Positions 38,898-47,477 of a DNA stretch of 64,000 nt are shown piece after piece. This DNA comes from a virus: IMG/VR virus record IMGVR_UViG_3300038465_000091, positions 159,507-223,506 of that record. One strand, written 5' to 3'. A model generated the notes under the pieces. It saw nothing but the letters and a program-made list of their open reading frames with translations. It did not search any database and was not told the DNA's origin. The position numbers and the translations under genes are program-made. Positions within the stretch are counted from its first letter, which is position 1. Every line of letters starts with the position of its first letter.

Positions 38898-38937
38898 CTA
38901 AACCCCGTGACATTTTTAGGGATTTTTCCAAAATAAA

Positions 38938-38959
38938 AACGGGCTCCGAAGAGCCCGTT
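38938..38959 (-). terminator. Rho-independent terminator of the leftward fibre operon
   Basis: On the minus strand AACGGGCTC and GAGCCCGTT form a perfect 9-bp stem with a TTCG loop, followed by TTTTTATTTT. It closes the operon 43695 to 39009. Confidence 0.9.
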
Positions 38960-39008
38960 ATGCCTGCGGTCGGACCAAAGAAGGAGCCGATTCCGTTACC
39001 GCGCAGGG

Positions 39009-40409
39009 TTAATCATGCCAAGCGGCGACGTGAACGTGACCTGTGTGAGGAATGGAATCATTGTTTGAAACCCAAACGTTCAAGCCTACGCCAGCAATCG
39101 TCTGAAAAGCGACGTAACTGACCCCGACGCTCGGGAACTGCGTGACGGTGGGTGTGCCGGGTGCCACTTCATCTCCAAGTACGGTGACTTGTACCGTGTA
39201 GTTGTTGTCCGCGAATGCCGAGGAAAACGTCATTGCGATGGGGCCTGTGACCCCACCCTGAGTAAAAGATGTGGCGGTGGAACGTACAGTCTTAAATTTA
39301 CTGCCGCCCGTCGCGGCGTCCACGTAGGCTGTAGTTGCGATCTGGGTGTTATTCGTGAGCGGGGCCGCCGTGGGAGCAGTCGGAGTACCACTGAGTGCGG
39401 GAGACGACAACAGAGCGTAACCCGACAAGGCTGCGACAGTGATGAAGCCCTGTGAAGTAGCAAATGTCTCCGCGTTAGATTGAGCCGTAGCCGCTGCGCC
39501 AAATGCGTCGTAGAACGCCGAGTAATCCCCCGTCAGAGGTATTACCGCCCCCACACGACCGTTGAAGGAGCTTACACCCCCGCCCCCGCCTGCGGGAGTC
39601 AACCAGCTTGCTTTTAGTGGCACGATGATGGTTGTTGCAGCCGTAATGGTTACCGCACCAGTCAAAGCGATGGCCTGACCATTCAAGGTGCCCCCGCCTA
39701 ACGTGACACTTGTGTGGGCTAGAATCGTGCCGACCATGTTGCTAGTTGCAACTGATGTGAAAGAGCTACCGACTAGCCAGATGACAGTCGTGTTAGAGGA
39801 TGTTGCGAAACCTGAGAAACTTACGGATTGACCAGAAGCCAAATTTACCGTGCTTACGGCTTTGAAGATGTATGTGCCGGGGGCTGTGAGTACGATACCC
39901 GTTGGCATCGTCATCGAGCTTGTGGATGAGTAATTACCGGGAGCATACGTATTGCCGCCGCCGATACCACCTATGCTCAGATTGGTGCCGAGCGGTGTGA
40001 AAGTAAGCCCGCTGTAGTACGTGTATGCTGCCTGAGCCGCCGTTTGAGCCGCCGATGCATCGGCGCTGTCCACTATTGCTGGGGGTGGATTGAAGCCCGT
40101 GATTGTGGCGGTGGGAAAGGAGCCGATGGTTCCGCTAGTGACGACGGACGATGACCCTGTGTTCGTGATTCCGCTACCGGCGAGGATGGCGTAATTTGCC
40201 GCCGACCCTAACTGGGAATTTGCGATTATCGTCGTGAGGACCTGTCCGGGAATGGGGGCAACACCATCGAATGCCACGCCGCCGTTTATCACGGCGTCAA
40301 GTGCTCCCCAGTTGAAGTTATACTCGCGGTGTTCCTGATCGTCGTACCGCGATAAGATCAAGCCGAGGACTGGCGTGATTGTGTTGCCAAGTTGGGAATT
40401 ATAGCTCAT
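39009..40409 (-). CDS. Tail fibre with one ice-binding-like (DUF3494) domain
   Basis: 466 aa from the ATG at 40409 (ATGA overlap with the upstream endonuclease). Residues 1-60 form an attachment region with LILSRYDDQEHREYNFNWG. Residues about 64-263 are a DUF3494 domain (SQLGSAANYAILAGSGITN, VIWLVGSSFTSVATSNM, GTILAHTSVTLGGGTLNG). Then come SFNGRVGAVIPLTGDYSAF and SPALSGTPTAPTAAPLTNN...YVDAA, both common repeats of phage tail fibres. The C-terminal 95 residues are a beta-rich tip. The domain may bind carbohydrate, a host surface or ice; only the fold is predicted. Confidence 0.82.
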   Translation of the reverse strand: MSYNSQLGNTITPVLGLILSRYDDQEHREYNFNWGALDAVINGGVAFDGVAPIPGQVLTTIIANSQLGSAANYAILAGSGITNTGSSSVVTSGTIGSFPTATITGFNPPPAIVDSADASAAQTAAQAAYTYYSGLTFTPLGTNLSIGGIGGGNTYAPGNYSSTSSMTMPTGIVLTAPGTYIFKAVSTVNLASGQSVSFSGFATSSNTTVIWLVGSSFTSVATSNMVGTILAHTSVTLGGGTLNGQAIALTGAVTITAATTIIVPLKASWLTPAGGGGGVSSFNGRVGAVIPLTGDYSAFYDAFGAAATAQSNAETFATSQGFITVAALSGYALLSSPALSGTPTAPTAAPLTNNTQIATTAYVDAATGGSKFKTVRSTATSFTQGGVTGPIAMTFSSAFADNNYTVQVTVLGDEVAPGTPTVTQFPSVGVSYVAFQTIAGVGLNVWVSNNDSIPHTGHVHVAAWHD

Positions 40410-41131
40410 AGATGCGTTTCCGTGTGCTTCCCTCTCGTGCAGCCACAACCTTTTGTGTGCCCGTTTCGCAGACTTGTACCTTCAGCGTTGAAGGTATTAC
40501 CACATCGACAACGACAGTGCCATGCCGCCTTTCCAGATTTTGTGTTGCTAACCCTGTCCATTACTGCGACACCGTTGATAATTACACCGAACATGTCTTT
40601 AGCGGGCTTAGGTTTAAGTTCTGGATGACTTCTAGATTGCTGGGCGATACACATATTGGCGATTGCTTCTGGGCCACGTTTGCGTCCAAGCCTAGCGTCT
40701 CTCAATTTTTTCCTACATTCTTCAGTATTAAGCGCAAATTTAATCTTAATAATGGTTTCAGGTGATACTTTACGCCCATGCTGTGCGACACTCATTTTAC
40801 GCCGACTCTCTTCAGTGTGAGGTCCAGTGAAACCTTCCCCACCTCGACAAATGTTGTAACCGTACTCGGGGTCTTGGGATTTGAGGAAGGCGATGAAGTC
40901 TCGTTCGTAAGCGTCAAGTTCTGGACGGGTCTGGATGTCCGACAGAAGAGCGTGGATGGTGAAGGCTTCAATGGGGCACTCTCTTAAAGCCTCGTACAGT
41001 CTAGACCGTTTCGATACTCCCTTTCTGGCGTGTCCAAATTTCTGCTGAAGATATTTCCTCAAGTTGTCACCCTTGTGCTGCCCCACGTAATATTTTCCTG
41101 TAGCATGGTTGACGATAAGGTAGATGTACAT
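40406..41131 (-). CDS. GIY-YIG homing endonuclease with NUMOD3 and C-terminal zinc finger
   Basis: 241 aa from the ATG at 41131, which has AAGGGG upstream. The nuclease domain covers about residues 1-95 (MYIYLIVNHATGKYYVGQHKG and the YERDFIAFLKSQ helix with the Glu). NUMOD3-like repeats follow (HTEESRRKMSVAQHG, SPETIIKIKFAL), and the C-terminus has WHCRCRCGNTFNAEG ... GCGCTRG, a zinc-binding DNA-recognition unit. It sits between two fibre genes on the same strand and overlaps the downstream one by ATGA. Confidence 0.9.
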   Translation of the reverse strand: MYIYLIVNHATGKYYVGQHKGDNLRKYLQQKFGHARKGVSKRSRLYEALRECPIEAFTIHALLSDIQTRPELDAYERDFIAFLKSQDPEYGYNICRGGEGFTGPHTEESRRKMSVAQHGRKVSPETIIKIKFALNTEECRKKLRDARLGRKRGPEAIANMCIAQQSRSHPELKPKPAKDMFGVIINGVAVMDRVSNTKSGKAAWHCRCRCGNTFNAEGTSLRNGHTKGCGCTRGKHTETHL

Positions 41132-41181
41132 GAAACCCCTTAATGAGTTGATGTTCACTAAGGGGTTCAATAGTTGTTTTT

Positions 41182-43695
41182 TTAAGAATGGCTGATCGCT
41201 ACCGCAGCGATGAGGGTCTCATAGCCGAGTGGGTTCGCGAATGATGGTGTCCAAGAGCCGGGTGCTCCCTGAACGCCCCACTCCACAAGGTAGTGAGCTT
41301 CAGAGCCGACCAGCTTACCATTGCTGGCTCTGCTGTAGCCGCCGTTGGTGATGCTGCCGCTTCCGCCGGGAGCCGTGATGACGGTCGTAGCCGTGACGGT
41401 GACCGCTCCGTTACCACCACCCACGGCAAGTGCACGCCCATTGAGGGTGCCGCCGCCGAGAGTGATCGAGGTGTAAGCCAAGATGTCGCCGACCATGTTG
41501 CTGTTGGCAACTGAAGTGAAGGAGCTTCCAACCACCCAGACCACGTTCTGGGCCTGTGCGCCGTTAGCGAGGATGATGGACTGACCGCTCTCAAGCGTTA
41601 CAGTCGATGCCGCGACGAACACAAAGACCGCGTTCGAGTTGCCTTGAGCGTCGAGAGTGATGGAGGTCGGAATGTCCAACGCCCCACCTTTATAGACGCC
41701 AGCGTGGTACACACCTGCCCCACCACCACCGTTGTTGGTGCTGAGGTTGGCAAGACCCGACTGGGTTGCGGTCAGACCGCTGTAGTAGCCAAACGCCGCG
41801 TTACCCGCGAGTCGCGCTGCCGCCGCATCTGCGTTGTCCACGATTGCCGCTGGGGGATTGAAACCAGTGATGGTCATGGTCGGGGCCGAACCGATGTCGC
41901 CGCCCGTTATTGAAGTCGAGGACGAAGCGTTCGTGATCCCGCTGTATGCCAACAGAGCATAGTTAGCAGCCGAACCCAATTCAGCGTTGACAGAGGAACT
42001 GTAGGCTATCAGCGTAGAGTCCGTGCCGAGGCCGAGACCGTTGGCGTTCTTCTGGAGACCTACTACGATGACAAGATCGCCAGTTGGCGGCGAGCCGCTG
42101 CCGGACGTGACTATCGCGGCGGTAACAGCGGGATTAGCCGCCGTGATTGCCGTCTGCGAGAAACTGGCTGGAGAACCACCATCTTCGATTGCCACGCCCG
42201 TCATGCCCGTCCAATCAATCACTTGGAAGTTGATGCCGCCGTCGAATACTGGCTTGCCAGCCGCGAGGTCGAGCGGAGCCGTAATACCGTTCTGATATAC
42301 GGAGTTGAGGTTGACTGGGTAAGAGCCGCCGATTGCCGAGGCGCAGACCCAAACGTAGAGACTTGGGTAATAGCCGTCGATGTTCCAATCCGCTGCTGGC
42401 CATGGGAGGTTAGCAGCGGGAGGAATCGAATACCCGCTGTAGTCCGCGTCCGCGAGGTTGATGCTTGCCACGAGTACCCAGTTGTTTCCTGCGGAAACCG
42501 TTCCCCCACCCGGCGAAGTGACAGCCGTGGCGGTACTGATGCTGATTGCACCAGACGTTACCACGATGCCCGCGAGTGCGCGACCGTTGAGGACGCCGCC
42601 GCCGAGAGTGATGCTGGTGTTGGCGAGAATCGTACCGACCATTGTGCTTGTTGCAACGCTGGTAAAGGAGCTACCGACGATCCAGACTACGTTAGCCGCC
42701 TGCGCCCCGTTGATGAGGGTCACAGCCTGCCCGCTTGCTAGATTTACTGTTGACGCTGATTTGAAGATGAACAGAGCGCCCGAGTTGCCTTGAGCGTCAA
42801 GAACGATGCCCGTGCTCATTGCCATGCTGGAGGTAGCGGAGTAGTTGCCTGCTCGGTAGACGTTACCGCCTGCGATACCCGACGTACTCAGATCGACCAC
42901 GCCGCCGAGTGACGTAAAGGTCAATCCTGAGAAGTAGTTGTACGCCGCGAGAGCGTCAGTTTGAGCCTGCGCTGCGTCTGCGTTGTCAACCACTGCGGGA
43001 GGAACGAGAACCCACGCGCCCGGTGTGATGGTCGTGGTCGGGAATGAGCCGACGTTACCACCCGTGATGACGGACGAGCCCGAGTTCGTGATTCCAGCAG
43101 CCGCCAACAGTACGTAGTTCGCTGCCGACAGTAAGTGCTGGTTGACGACGGGAATCGGGGTGGTGGAGTTGTGGTCCGAGATTGTCGGAGCAGGCGGCAT
43201 GAAGTCGTTCAAGCCCTGAAGGTAACCGAAATTGGGGGACAAGCCGTGAAGCTGATCGAACGGGTCGAGACTCTTGAGGCCGAATGCGATGGCTACAAGT
43301 GTATCGCCAGCCAATGGGCTGACATAGACGTTATCGCCTTGGTCGTTTGCCCACATGTTCGAGACTTTTGAAGCGTACTGCAAAGGTGTGCCCCATCCAA
43401 CAACCAGTTGGACCTGACCAGCGGCAACTACCGCCATGCCATTGCGGTTGTTGAGGACGAGGGTCGTTGCGGAAGATTGGAGGCACAGGAACGTGCCATT
43501 GTTGCTCGCATTGGCGAAACCGCTGACGGTAAAAGCCTGACCTGCGTAGGCTCCGTTCGGCTGTGTTGCCGTGACTGCCCCACCAGTGATGGTTCCAGTG
43601 TAGGTTGTGCTGGCACTTGGCGACCCGGGAAACGGGTAAACTGCATTGCCGACCTGCGTCAATACGAAAACTGGACCGATTGTTGGTACGCCCAT
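41182..43695 (-). CDS. Tail fibre with two ice-binding-like (DUF3494) domains
   Basis: 837 aa. Residues 1-180 are a beta-rich attachment region that includes a FTVSGFANASNNGTFLC fold. DUF3494 copy one spans about residues 185-400 (SAANYVLLAAAGITNSG, NVVWIVGSSFTSVATSTM, GTILANTSITLGGGVLNGRA). Copy two spans about 570-775 (LGSAANYALLAYSGITN, NVVWVVGSSFTSVANSNM, GDILAYTSITLGGGTLNGRA). Between them is a beta domain of about 170 residues. The C-terminal 60 residues form a cap. It is the first gene of the leftward fibre operon. Two tandem ice-binding-like domains in a phage fibre are unusual. Confidence 0.85.
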   Translation of the reverse strand: MGVPTIGPVFVLTQVGNAVYPFPGSPSASTTYTGTITGGAVTATQPNGAYAGQAFTVSGFANASNNGTFLCLQSSATTLVLNNRNGMAVVAAGQVQLVVGWGTPLQYASKVSNMWANDQGDNVYVSPLAGDTLVAIAFGLKSLDPFDQLHGLSPNFGYLQGLNDFMPPAPTISDHNSTTPIPVVNQHLLSAANYVLLAAAGITNSGSSVITGGNVGSFPTTTITPGAWVLVPPAVVDNADAAQAQTDALAAYNYFSGLTFTSLGGVVDLSTSGIAGGNVYRAGNYSATSSMAMSTGIVLDAQGNSGALFIFKSASTVNLASGQAVTLINGAQAANVVWIVGSSFTSVATSTMVGTILANTSITLGGGVLNGRALAGIVVTSGAISISTATAVTSPGGGTVSAGNNWVLVASINLADADYSGYSIPPAANLPWPAADWNIDGYYPSLYVWVCASAIGGSYPVNLNSVYQNGITAPLDLAAGKPVFDGGINFQVIDWTGMTGVAIEDGGSPASFSQTAITAANPAVTAAIVTSGSGSPPTGDLVIVVGLQKNANGLGLGTDSTLIAYSSSVNAELGSAANYALLAYSGITNASSSTSITGGDIGSAPTMTITGFNPPAAIVDNADAAAARLAGNAAFGYYSGLTATQSGLANLSTNNGGGGAGVYHAGVYKGGALDIPTSITLDAQGNSNAVFVFVAASTVTLESGQSIILANGAQAQNVVWVVGSSFTSVANSNMVGDILAYTSITLGGGTLNGRALAVGGGNGAVTVTATTVITAPGGSGSITNGGYSRASNGKLVGSEAHYLVEWGVQGAPGSWTPSFANPLGYETLIAAVAISHS

Positions 43696-43814
43696 GGTAG
43701 TTGTCCTTGGAGGAAATATCCTCTACATAAGATGGATTCCGTAGCGAAAATATTTATTCGCGATTATTCCATCAATCATTTAATGACTTCAACAATCCCT
43801 AGTAGGGGACATCG

Positions 43815-44333
43815 ATGGCGTTGCTGAGGGGCTATTTATACGTGATCGCTGATAAAGGTCGGCAGTTTGCAAAAATAGGCATGTCACGGGATGTAATTTC
43901 CAGATTCAAGGGATTGCAGACCGCCTGTCCGCTTGATTTGGAGGTGGTGAGTGCCCATCCATGTACGTATGTCCGCTTTCGGGAATTCAAGGCTCATGAA
44001 CAGTTAAAGGATTTGCGCCTTAGAAATGAGTGGTTTAGTTGGGATGAGGTTAGGATAAATACGGCCATTGAGAAGGCTTTGGCGATTCCCGATGAGGTCA
44101 TAAAACCCAGTTTAGAAAAATTGTGGATGTCGAAACCAAACCCAGAACCAGAGGTTAAAGTTAGAGTCCATAGCTACCCTGTAAAACGGGTGGACACTGG
44201 GGAAGTATTTCCCACCGCTCAAGCGGCTGCCGAGGCGGTATTAGGTTCTAAGAGGCTCGCCAAGAAAATCAAGCAAGCGATCAGGGATGGGGCGAAATGC
44301 GGACCCACGTTCTGGGCAAGGGGAGATACATGA
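43815..44333 (+). CDS. GIY-YIG family (T5orf172-like) endonuclease with IENR1-like DNA-binding tail
   Basis: 172 aa. The N-terminal 95 residues follow the T5orf172/Mug113 branch of GIY-YIG proteins (GYLYVIADKGRQFAKIGMS, then RFKGLQTACPLDLEVV). The C-terminal 50 residues (VKRVDTGEVFPTAQAAAEAV ... IRDGAKCGPTFWARGD) match the IENR1/NUMOD1 DNA-recognition module of homing endonucleases. It lies at the edge of the sugar cassette with an ATGA overlap to the first glycosyltransferase gene, so it may have carried or disrupted the region. Confidence 0.78.
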   Translation: MALLRGYLYVIADKGRQFAKIGMSRDVISRFKGLQTACPLDLEVVSAHPCTYVRFREFKAHEQLKDLRLRNEWFSWDEVRINTAIEKALAIPDEVIKPSLEKLWMSKPNPEPEVKVRVHSYPVKRVDTGEVFPTAQAAAEAVLGSKRLAKKIKQAIRDGAKCGPTFWARGDT

Positions 44334-45040
44334 GCGTAGCACTTATCTTCATCTGCACGGGAGCCAACTATCACAAATACATCGAACCCGCAGTTGCCAG
44401 CGCGAAGAAGTATTTCCTGCCGCAGCAAACAGACATCCTGTTGTTTACGGATAGCGAGCGGCAGTACGACGTGGCGAAACAAGTCCAGTCGCCTCATCTC
44501 GGCTGGCCCAATGTCACGTGGCGCAGGTTTCATACGTTCTTGGGCGAGGAAGTTTGGCTGTCCGAGCATGACTTCCTTTGGTACATGGACGTTGACTCGG
44601 AGATCGTGGCCCCTGTGGGGGAGGAAATCTTTTCCGATGGCATCACCGCCACGGTACACACGTCGTTCATCCTGAGTAAAGGGACGTACTGCACTCCCGA
44701 GGAGAATCCGCGATCCGCCGCCTGCTTGAGCAAGAAAGACATCCGCAAGATGTACACGGGAATGTCCTACGGTGGAACATCTAAAGCTTTCCTCGCGTTG
44801 TGCCGCGAGTGCGCTACGATTGTGGACATCGACACCAAGAATAATTTTGTTCCCATTTGGCACGACGAAAGCGTGCTCAATAAATATCTGTACGACCACC
44901 AACCAGCCAAGGAGCTTGGAGAAGATTACAATGCTTGGAACAGGAAACCCAGCACCAAGGTGTTTCGCGTCCCCAAACCCGGTGCTCCGAATCGTCCTGC
45001 CGTCAACGGAGTTCAGCCGTCCGATCCGAGGAATGCATGA
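44330..45040 (+). CDS. GT6-family alpha-1,3-Gal/GalNAc-transferase homologue
   Basis: 236 aa from the ATG that overlaps the previous stop (ATGA). GT6 signatures are in order: ILLFTDSE (FTD at residues 39-41), WYMDVDSEI (DVD, 87-89, the metal/UDP site), YGGTSKAFLAL (acceptor-loop GGT near 148-150) and IWHDESVLNKYL (177-187). These are shared with animal ABO transferases and alpha-1,3-galactosyltransferase. From the literature, bacterial GT6 enzymes carry NxN in place of DxD, while the P-SSM2 cyanophage enzyme keeps DxD; this one keeps DxD. It has no membrane anchor. It likely adds alpha-1,3-linked Gal or GalNAc to a fucosylated or similar acceptor. Substrate not proven. Confidence 0.85.
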   Translation: MSVALIFICTGANYHKYIEPAVASAKKYFLPQQTDILLFTDSERQYDVAKQVQSPHLGWPNVTWRRFHTFLGEEVWLSEHDFLWYMDVDSEIVAPVGEEIFSDGITATVHTSFILSKGTYCTPEENPRSAACLSKKDIRKMYTGMSYGGTSKAFLALCRECATIVDIDTKNNFVPIWHDESVLNKYLYDHQPAKELGEDYNAWNRKPSTKVFRVPKPGAPNRPAVNGVQPSDPRNA

Positions 45041-45744
45041 GGGTATTAGTAGCTATTCTCGCCTGCCACAGGTACGTCGCAATAAATGGTCGGGGTTGGG
45101 ATTGGACGAATAGGGATAAGCACCGCCTCATTCCCGTAGACGCGCAGATAGCCGCGTGTCGGGAGACTTGGGTCAAAGGTTTGGCGACGTACCCCAATGT
45201 CGATGTTAGATTCTTTTATGGACGCGGGGCGAACCGTCAGCCGCTAGCCGATGAGGTATTTTTGGATGTCGCGGACGATTACAAAAATCTACCATACAAA
45301 ACGAAAGGTATCTGTGGGTGGGCAAACGGGCATTACGATTTCACATTCAAAACGGACGACGACACCTTTGTTTGGACGAACAACCTCATGAATAGTGGGT
45401 TTGAAGGTTGCGATTACGTGGGCTCCGTCAACGACACCAGACCCCAAAGCCTCTATGCAACGGGGCTGGGGTATTGGTTGAGTGCAAGAGCAGTGAGATT
45501 GGTTGCTGGCGCAATCCCTAATACTGATTTAGAAGACCATTGGGTGGGGTCGGTGCTTCGTAAGTCGGGGATTGTTCCAAAACACGATAAGCGATACGTC
45601 AGTATAGGCAGCAAATTTGTGGGGGTAGATGCGATGCCTCGAAATTCCGAATTCATTGCCGTTCATCCGTGTAGTCCAGATATGATTCATACTTATGATT
45701 TCGAGGAATGTCCTCGGGGTCGTCCTTGGAGCCAAAATGATTAA
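45037..45744 (+). CDS. GT31-like (beta-1,3) glycosyltransferase
   Basis: 235 aa from the ATG at 45037 (ATGA overlap). It follows the galactosyltransferase/Fringe pattern: R-ET-WVKG near residue 42, DEVFLDVADDYKNLPYKTKG (72-91, cf. the D-x5-Y-x-NL-x2-KT signature), the metal site KTDDDTFV (DDD at 107-109), and ATGLGYWLSARAVRL where GT31 enzymes have a G-x-GY-x-LS motif. It has no signal anchor, so it acts in the cytoplasm. Expected reaction: beta-1,3 transfer of Gal, GalNAc or GlcNAc from a UDP sugar. Confidence 0.8.
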   Translation: MRVLVAILACHRYVAINGRGWDWTNRDKHRLIPVDAQIAACRETWVKGLATYPNVDVRFFYGRGANRQPLADEVFLDVADDYKNLPYKTKGICGWANGHYDFTFKTDDDTFVWTNNLMNSGFEGCDYVGSVNDTRPQSLYATGLGYWLSARAVRLVAGAIPNTDLEDHWVGSVLRKSGIVPKHDKRYVSIGSKFVGVDAMPRNSEFIAVHPCSPDMIHTYDFEECPRGRPWSQND

Positions 45745-46531
45745 CGTCACGCTAGATGGTGGGTTGGGTAATCAGCTTTTTCAATATGCCCTCGGTCGCA
45801 GATTCGCGGCCAATGGGCATGATGTTACGTTTGACAGAACACGTGTGGTCGATTATGATGGTGCCGCCCACCATAAAACTCGCGCTCAGTATGGTCTAGA
45901 CGGGTTTAATACTACAGTAAAGTTCGGTAGCCCCATAGGTCCGATCTTCAGCGACTACAATTTCCCGGGGGCTTTACCATTTCGACCTGAAGTCTTGAAT
46001 TTGCCCGCTCCCCACACCTTGAGGGGGCATTGGCAGAGTGAGCAATATTTTGCGAATGTGGGTGAGCTTCGTAAGGAATTGACACTCAAGGTCCAACCCA
46101 GTAGTGCCGTTCAAAGTGTCGCGGAACGAATTAAAGCTGGTAACAGCGTGTTCCTGCACGTTCGTCATGGTGATTATCTGATAAAGGAAAACGTGACGTA
46201 CCATGGTCTGATGACCCCCGAATACTACACTCGTGCATTGGGGTTCATCTCAGCCCGTGTAACTGATATCAAGCCCTTCATATTCTCGGACGACCCGGAG
46301 TGGTGCCGACAGAATTTGGCAGGGGAAGTTATAGCTGGGAATAATCAGTTTGAAGACCTGTGGTTGATGAGTTTGTGTCAACACGCCGTCATCGCCAACA
46401 GCACATTTAGCTGGTGGGGTGCGTGGCTAGGTGATACACAAGAGCGCATAGTGGTAGGACCCGCCCAATGGTTTTTGACACCCCATTTAGACGCACGTGA
46501 CATCATCCCGACACGTTGGGTAAAACTATGA
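45737..46531 (+). CDS. GT11-family alpha-1,2-fucosyltransferase-like enzyme
   Basis: 264 aa from the ATG at 45737, overlapping the previous gene by 8 bp. The GT11 signatures are clear: LDGGLGNQLFQYALG (6-20), HVRHGDYL (141-148), FIFSDDPEW (181-189) and AVIANSTFSWWGAWLG (217-232). Most family members read HxRRxD; here the second Arg is His. The enzyme should use GDP-fucose, or a related GDP-L-sugar such as GDP-L-galactose that the 50336 epimerase could make, on a terminal beta-galactose. It sits right after GT6 and GT31 genes, matching the steps of H/ABO antigen synthesis. Confidence 0.85.
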   Translation: MINVTLDGGLGNQLFQYALGRRFAANGHDVTFDRTRVVDYDGAAHHKTRAQYGLDGFNTTVKFGSPIGPIFSDYNFPGALPFRPEVLNLPAPHTLRGHWQSEQYFANVGELRKELTLKVQPSSAVQSVAERIKAGNSVFLHVRHGDYLIKENVTYHGLMTPEYYTRALGFISARVTDIKPFIFSDDPEWCRQNLAGEVIAGNNQFEDLWLMSLCQHAVIANSTFSWWGAWLGDTQERIVVGPAQWFLTPHLDARDIIPTRWVKL

Positions 46532-47439
46532 TGACCGATCTTGTTATAGGGATTGCATCCGGCTATACATGGCATGAGCTTTATCCTTTCGTGGTCAGCC
46601 TACGGCGCTGCGGCTATGAAGGTCGTGCGGTACTCATTATTGGCGACGGACCACATGACGCGGGGCATCCCATTATCTATGAACGTGGTGAGGTGAAAGC
46701 CGACTTGTCCTCCAAGCTGGAGGATCACGGAATCGAGACCATCAACCTCGGAAACTTCCCCGAACATCCGATTCTTGCGAGGTTCCCCACGATTGCCGAC
46801 GCAATAGACAAGTCGAGCGGCTTGCGCTATGCGCTAAGTATGGACACGAAGGACATTGTGTTCCAATACGATCCCACGAAATGGTTGGAACGACATCTCG
46901 GCGACAAACAGATCGCGGTGCAGTCCGAGGAGACGACCTATGCTAAGAGTGAGGGAAACAAAAGAAACTGCATCCTCGCCTTCGGCGAGGAGACGTTCGA
47001 ACGAATGCGAGATGAGGATGTGCTGAATGCGGGGGTCATCTGCGGCACGCCGTCGTGGGTAAGCCGCCTGCACCGCGACATCTACAATCTCACGTTGACC
47101 GACATGCGGATGAAACGTGGCGAGAAAATAGGCTACGAACAGATGATCGCCGACCAGACGGCGCTGAACATTCTGCTTCGGCAGCCGCCCTATTCCGATG
47201 TAACCAAGATAGTTCACAACCACGAGGGTTTTGTTTACGAAGGTTGTCTCTACGGCAGTATTGCCCCCCACACATTGATGACCTCCGAACAAGTCGTCGA
47301 GCTTGCCAGTAGGACGAACTTGAGATGGGACGACGACATGACGATGACCACGAACGATGGCAGCCCGTATGCCGTTGTTCACCAGTATTTCGCCGTGTCT
47401 GAATGGATTCACGGCTTGCGGGGCAAGTTCGAGGGGTGA
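46528..47439 (+). CDS. Putative glycosyltransferase, GT-A-like
   Basis: 303 aa, ATGA overlap with the previous gene (a second ATG follows at 46531). A DxD-like site is seen in ALSMDTKDIVFQYDPTKWLE (near residues 106-125), with a preceding region (PTIADAIDKS) and a later DVLNAGVICG loop that resemble nucleotide-sugar transferases. No precise family is assigned. It is in the middle of the cassette and is probably another sugar-transfer step. Confidence 0.6.
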   Translation: MMTDLVIGIASGYTWHELYPFVVSLRRCGYEGRAVLIIGDGPHDAGHPIIYERGEVKADLSSKLEDHGIETINLGNFPEHPILARFPTIADAIDKSSGLRYALSMDTKDIVFQYDPTKWLERHLGDKQIAVQSEETTYAKSEGNKRNCILAFGEETFERMRDEDVLNAGVICGTPSWVSRLHRDIYNLTLTDMRMKRGEKIGYEQMIADQTALNILLRQPPYSDVTKIVHNHEGFVYEGCLYGSIAPHTLMTSEQVVELASRTNLRWDDDMTMTTNDGSPYAVVHQYFAVSEWIHGLRGKFEG

Positions 47440-47477
47440 GCAAACAAAGAACTTAAGGAACGGTACAGGGTAGAATA

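Noticed and set aside
38897-38960. Hairpin at 38938-38959 as a plus-strand terminator
   Set aside because: The T run lies on the minus strand, so it serves the leftward fibre operon; in the plus direction there is no T tract.
15674-43695. Claim that the phage or host lives in ice because of DUF3494 domains
   Set aside because: DUF3494 also occurs in mesophile adhesins; the sequence shows the fold, not the ligand.
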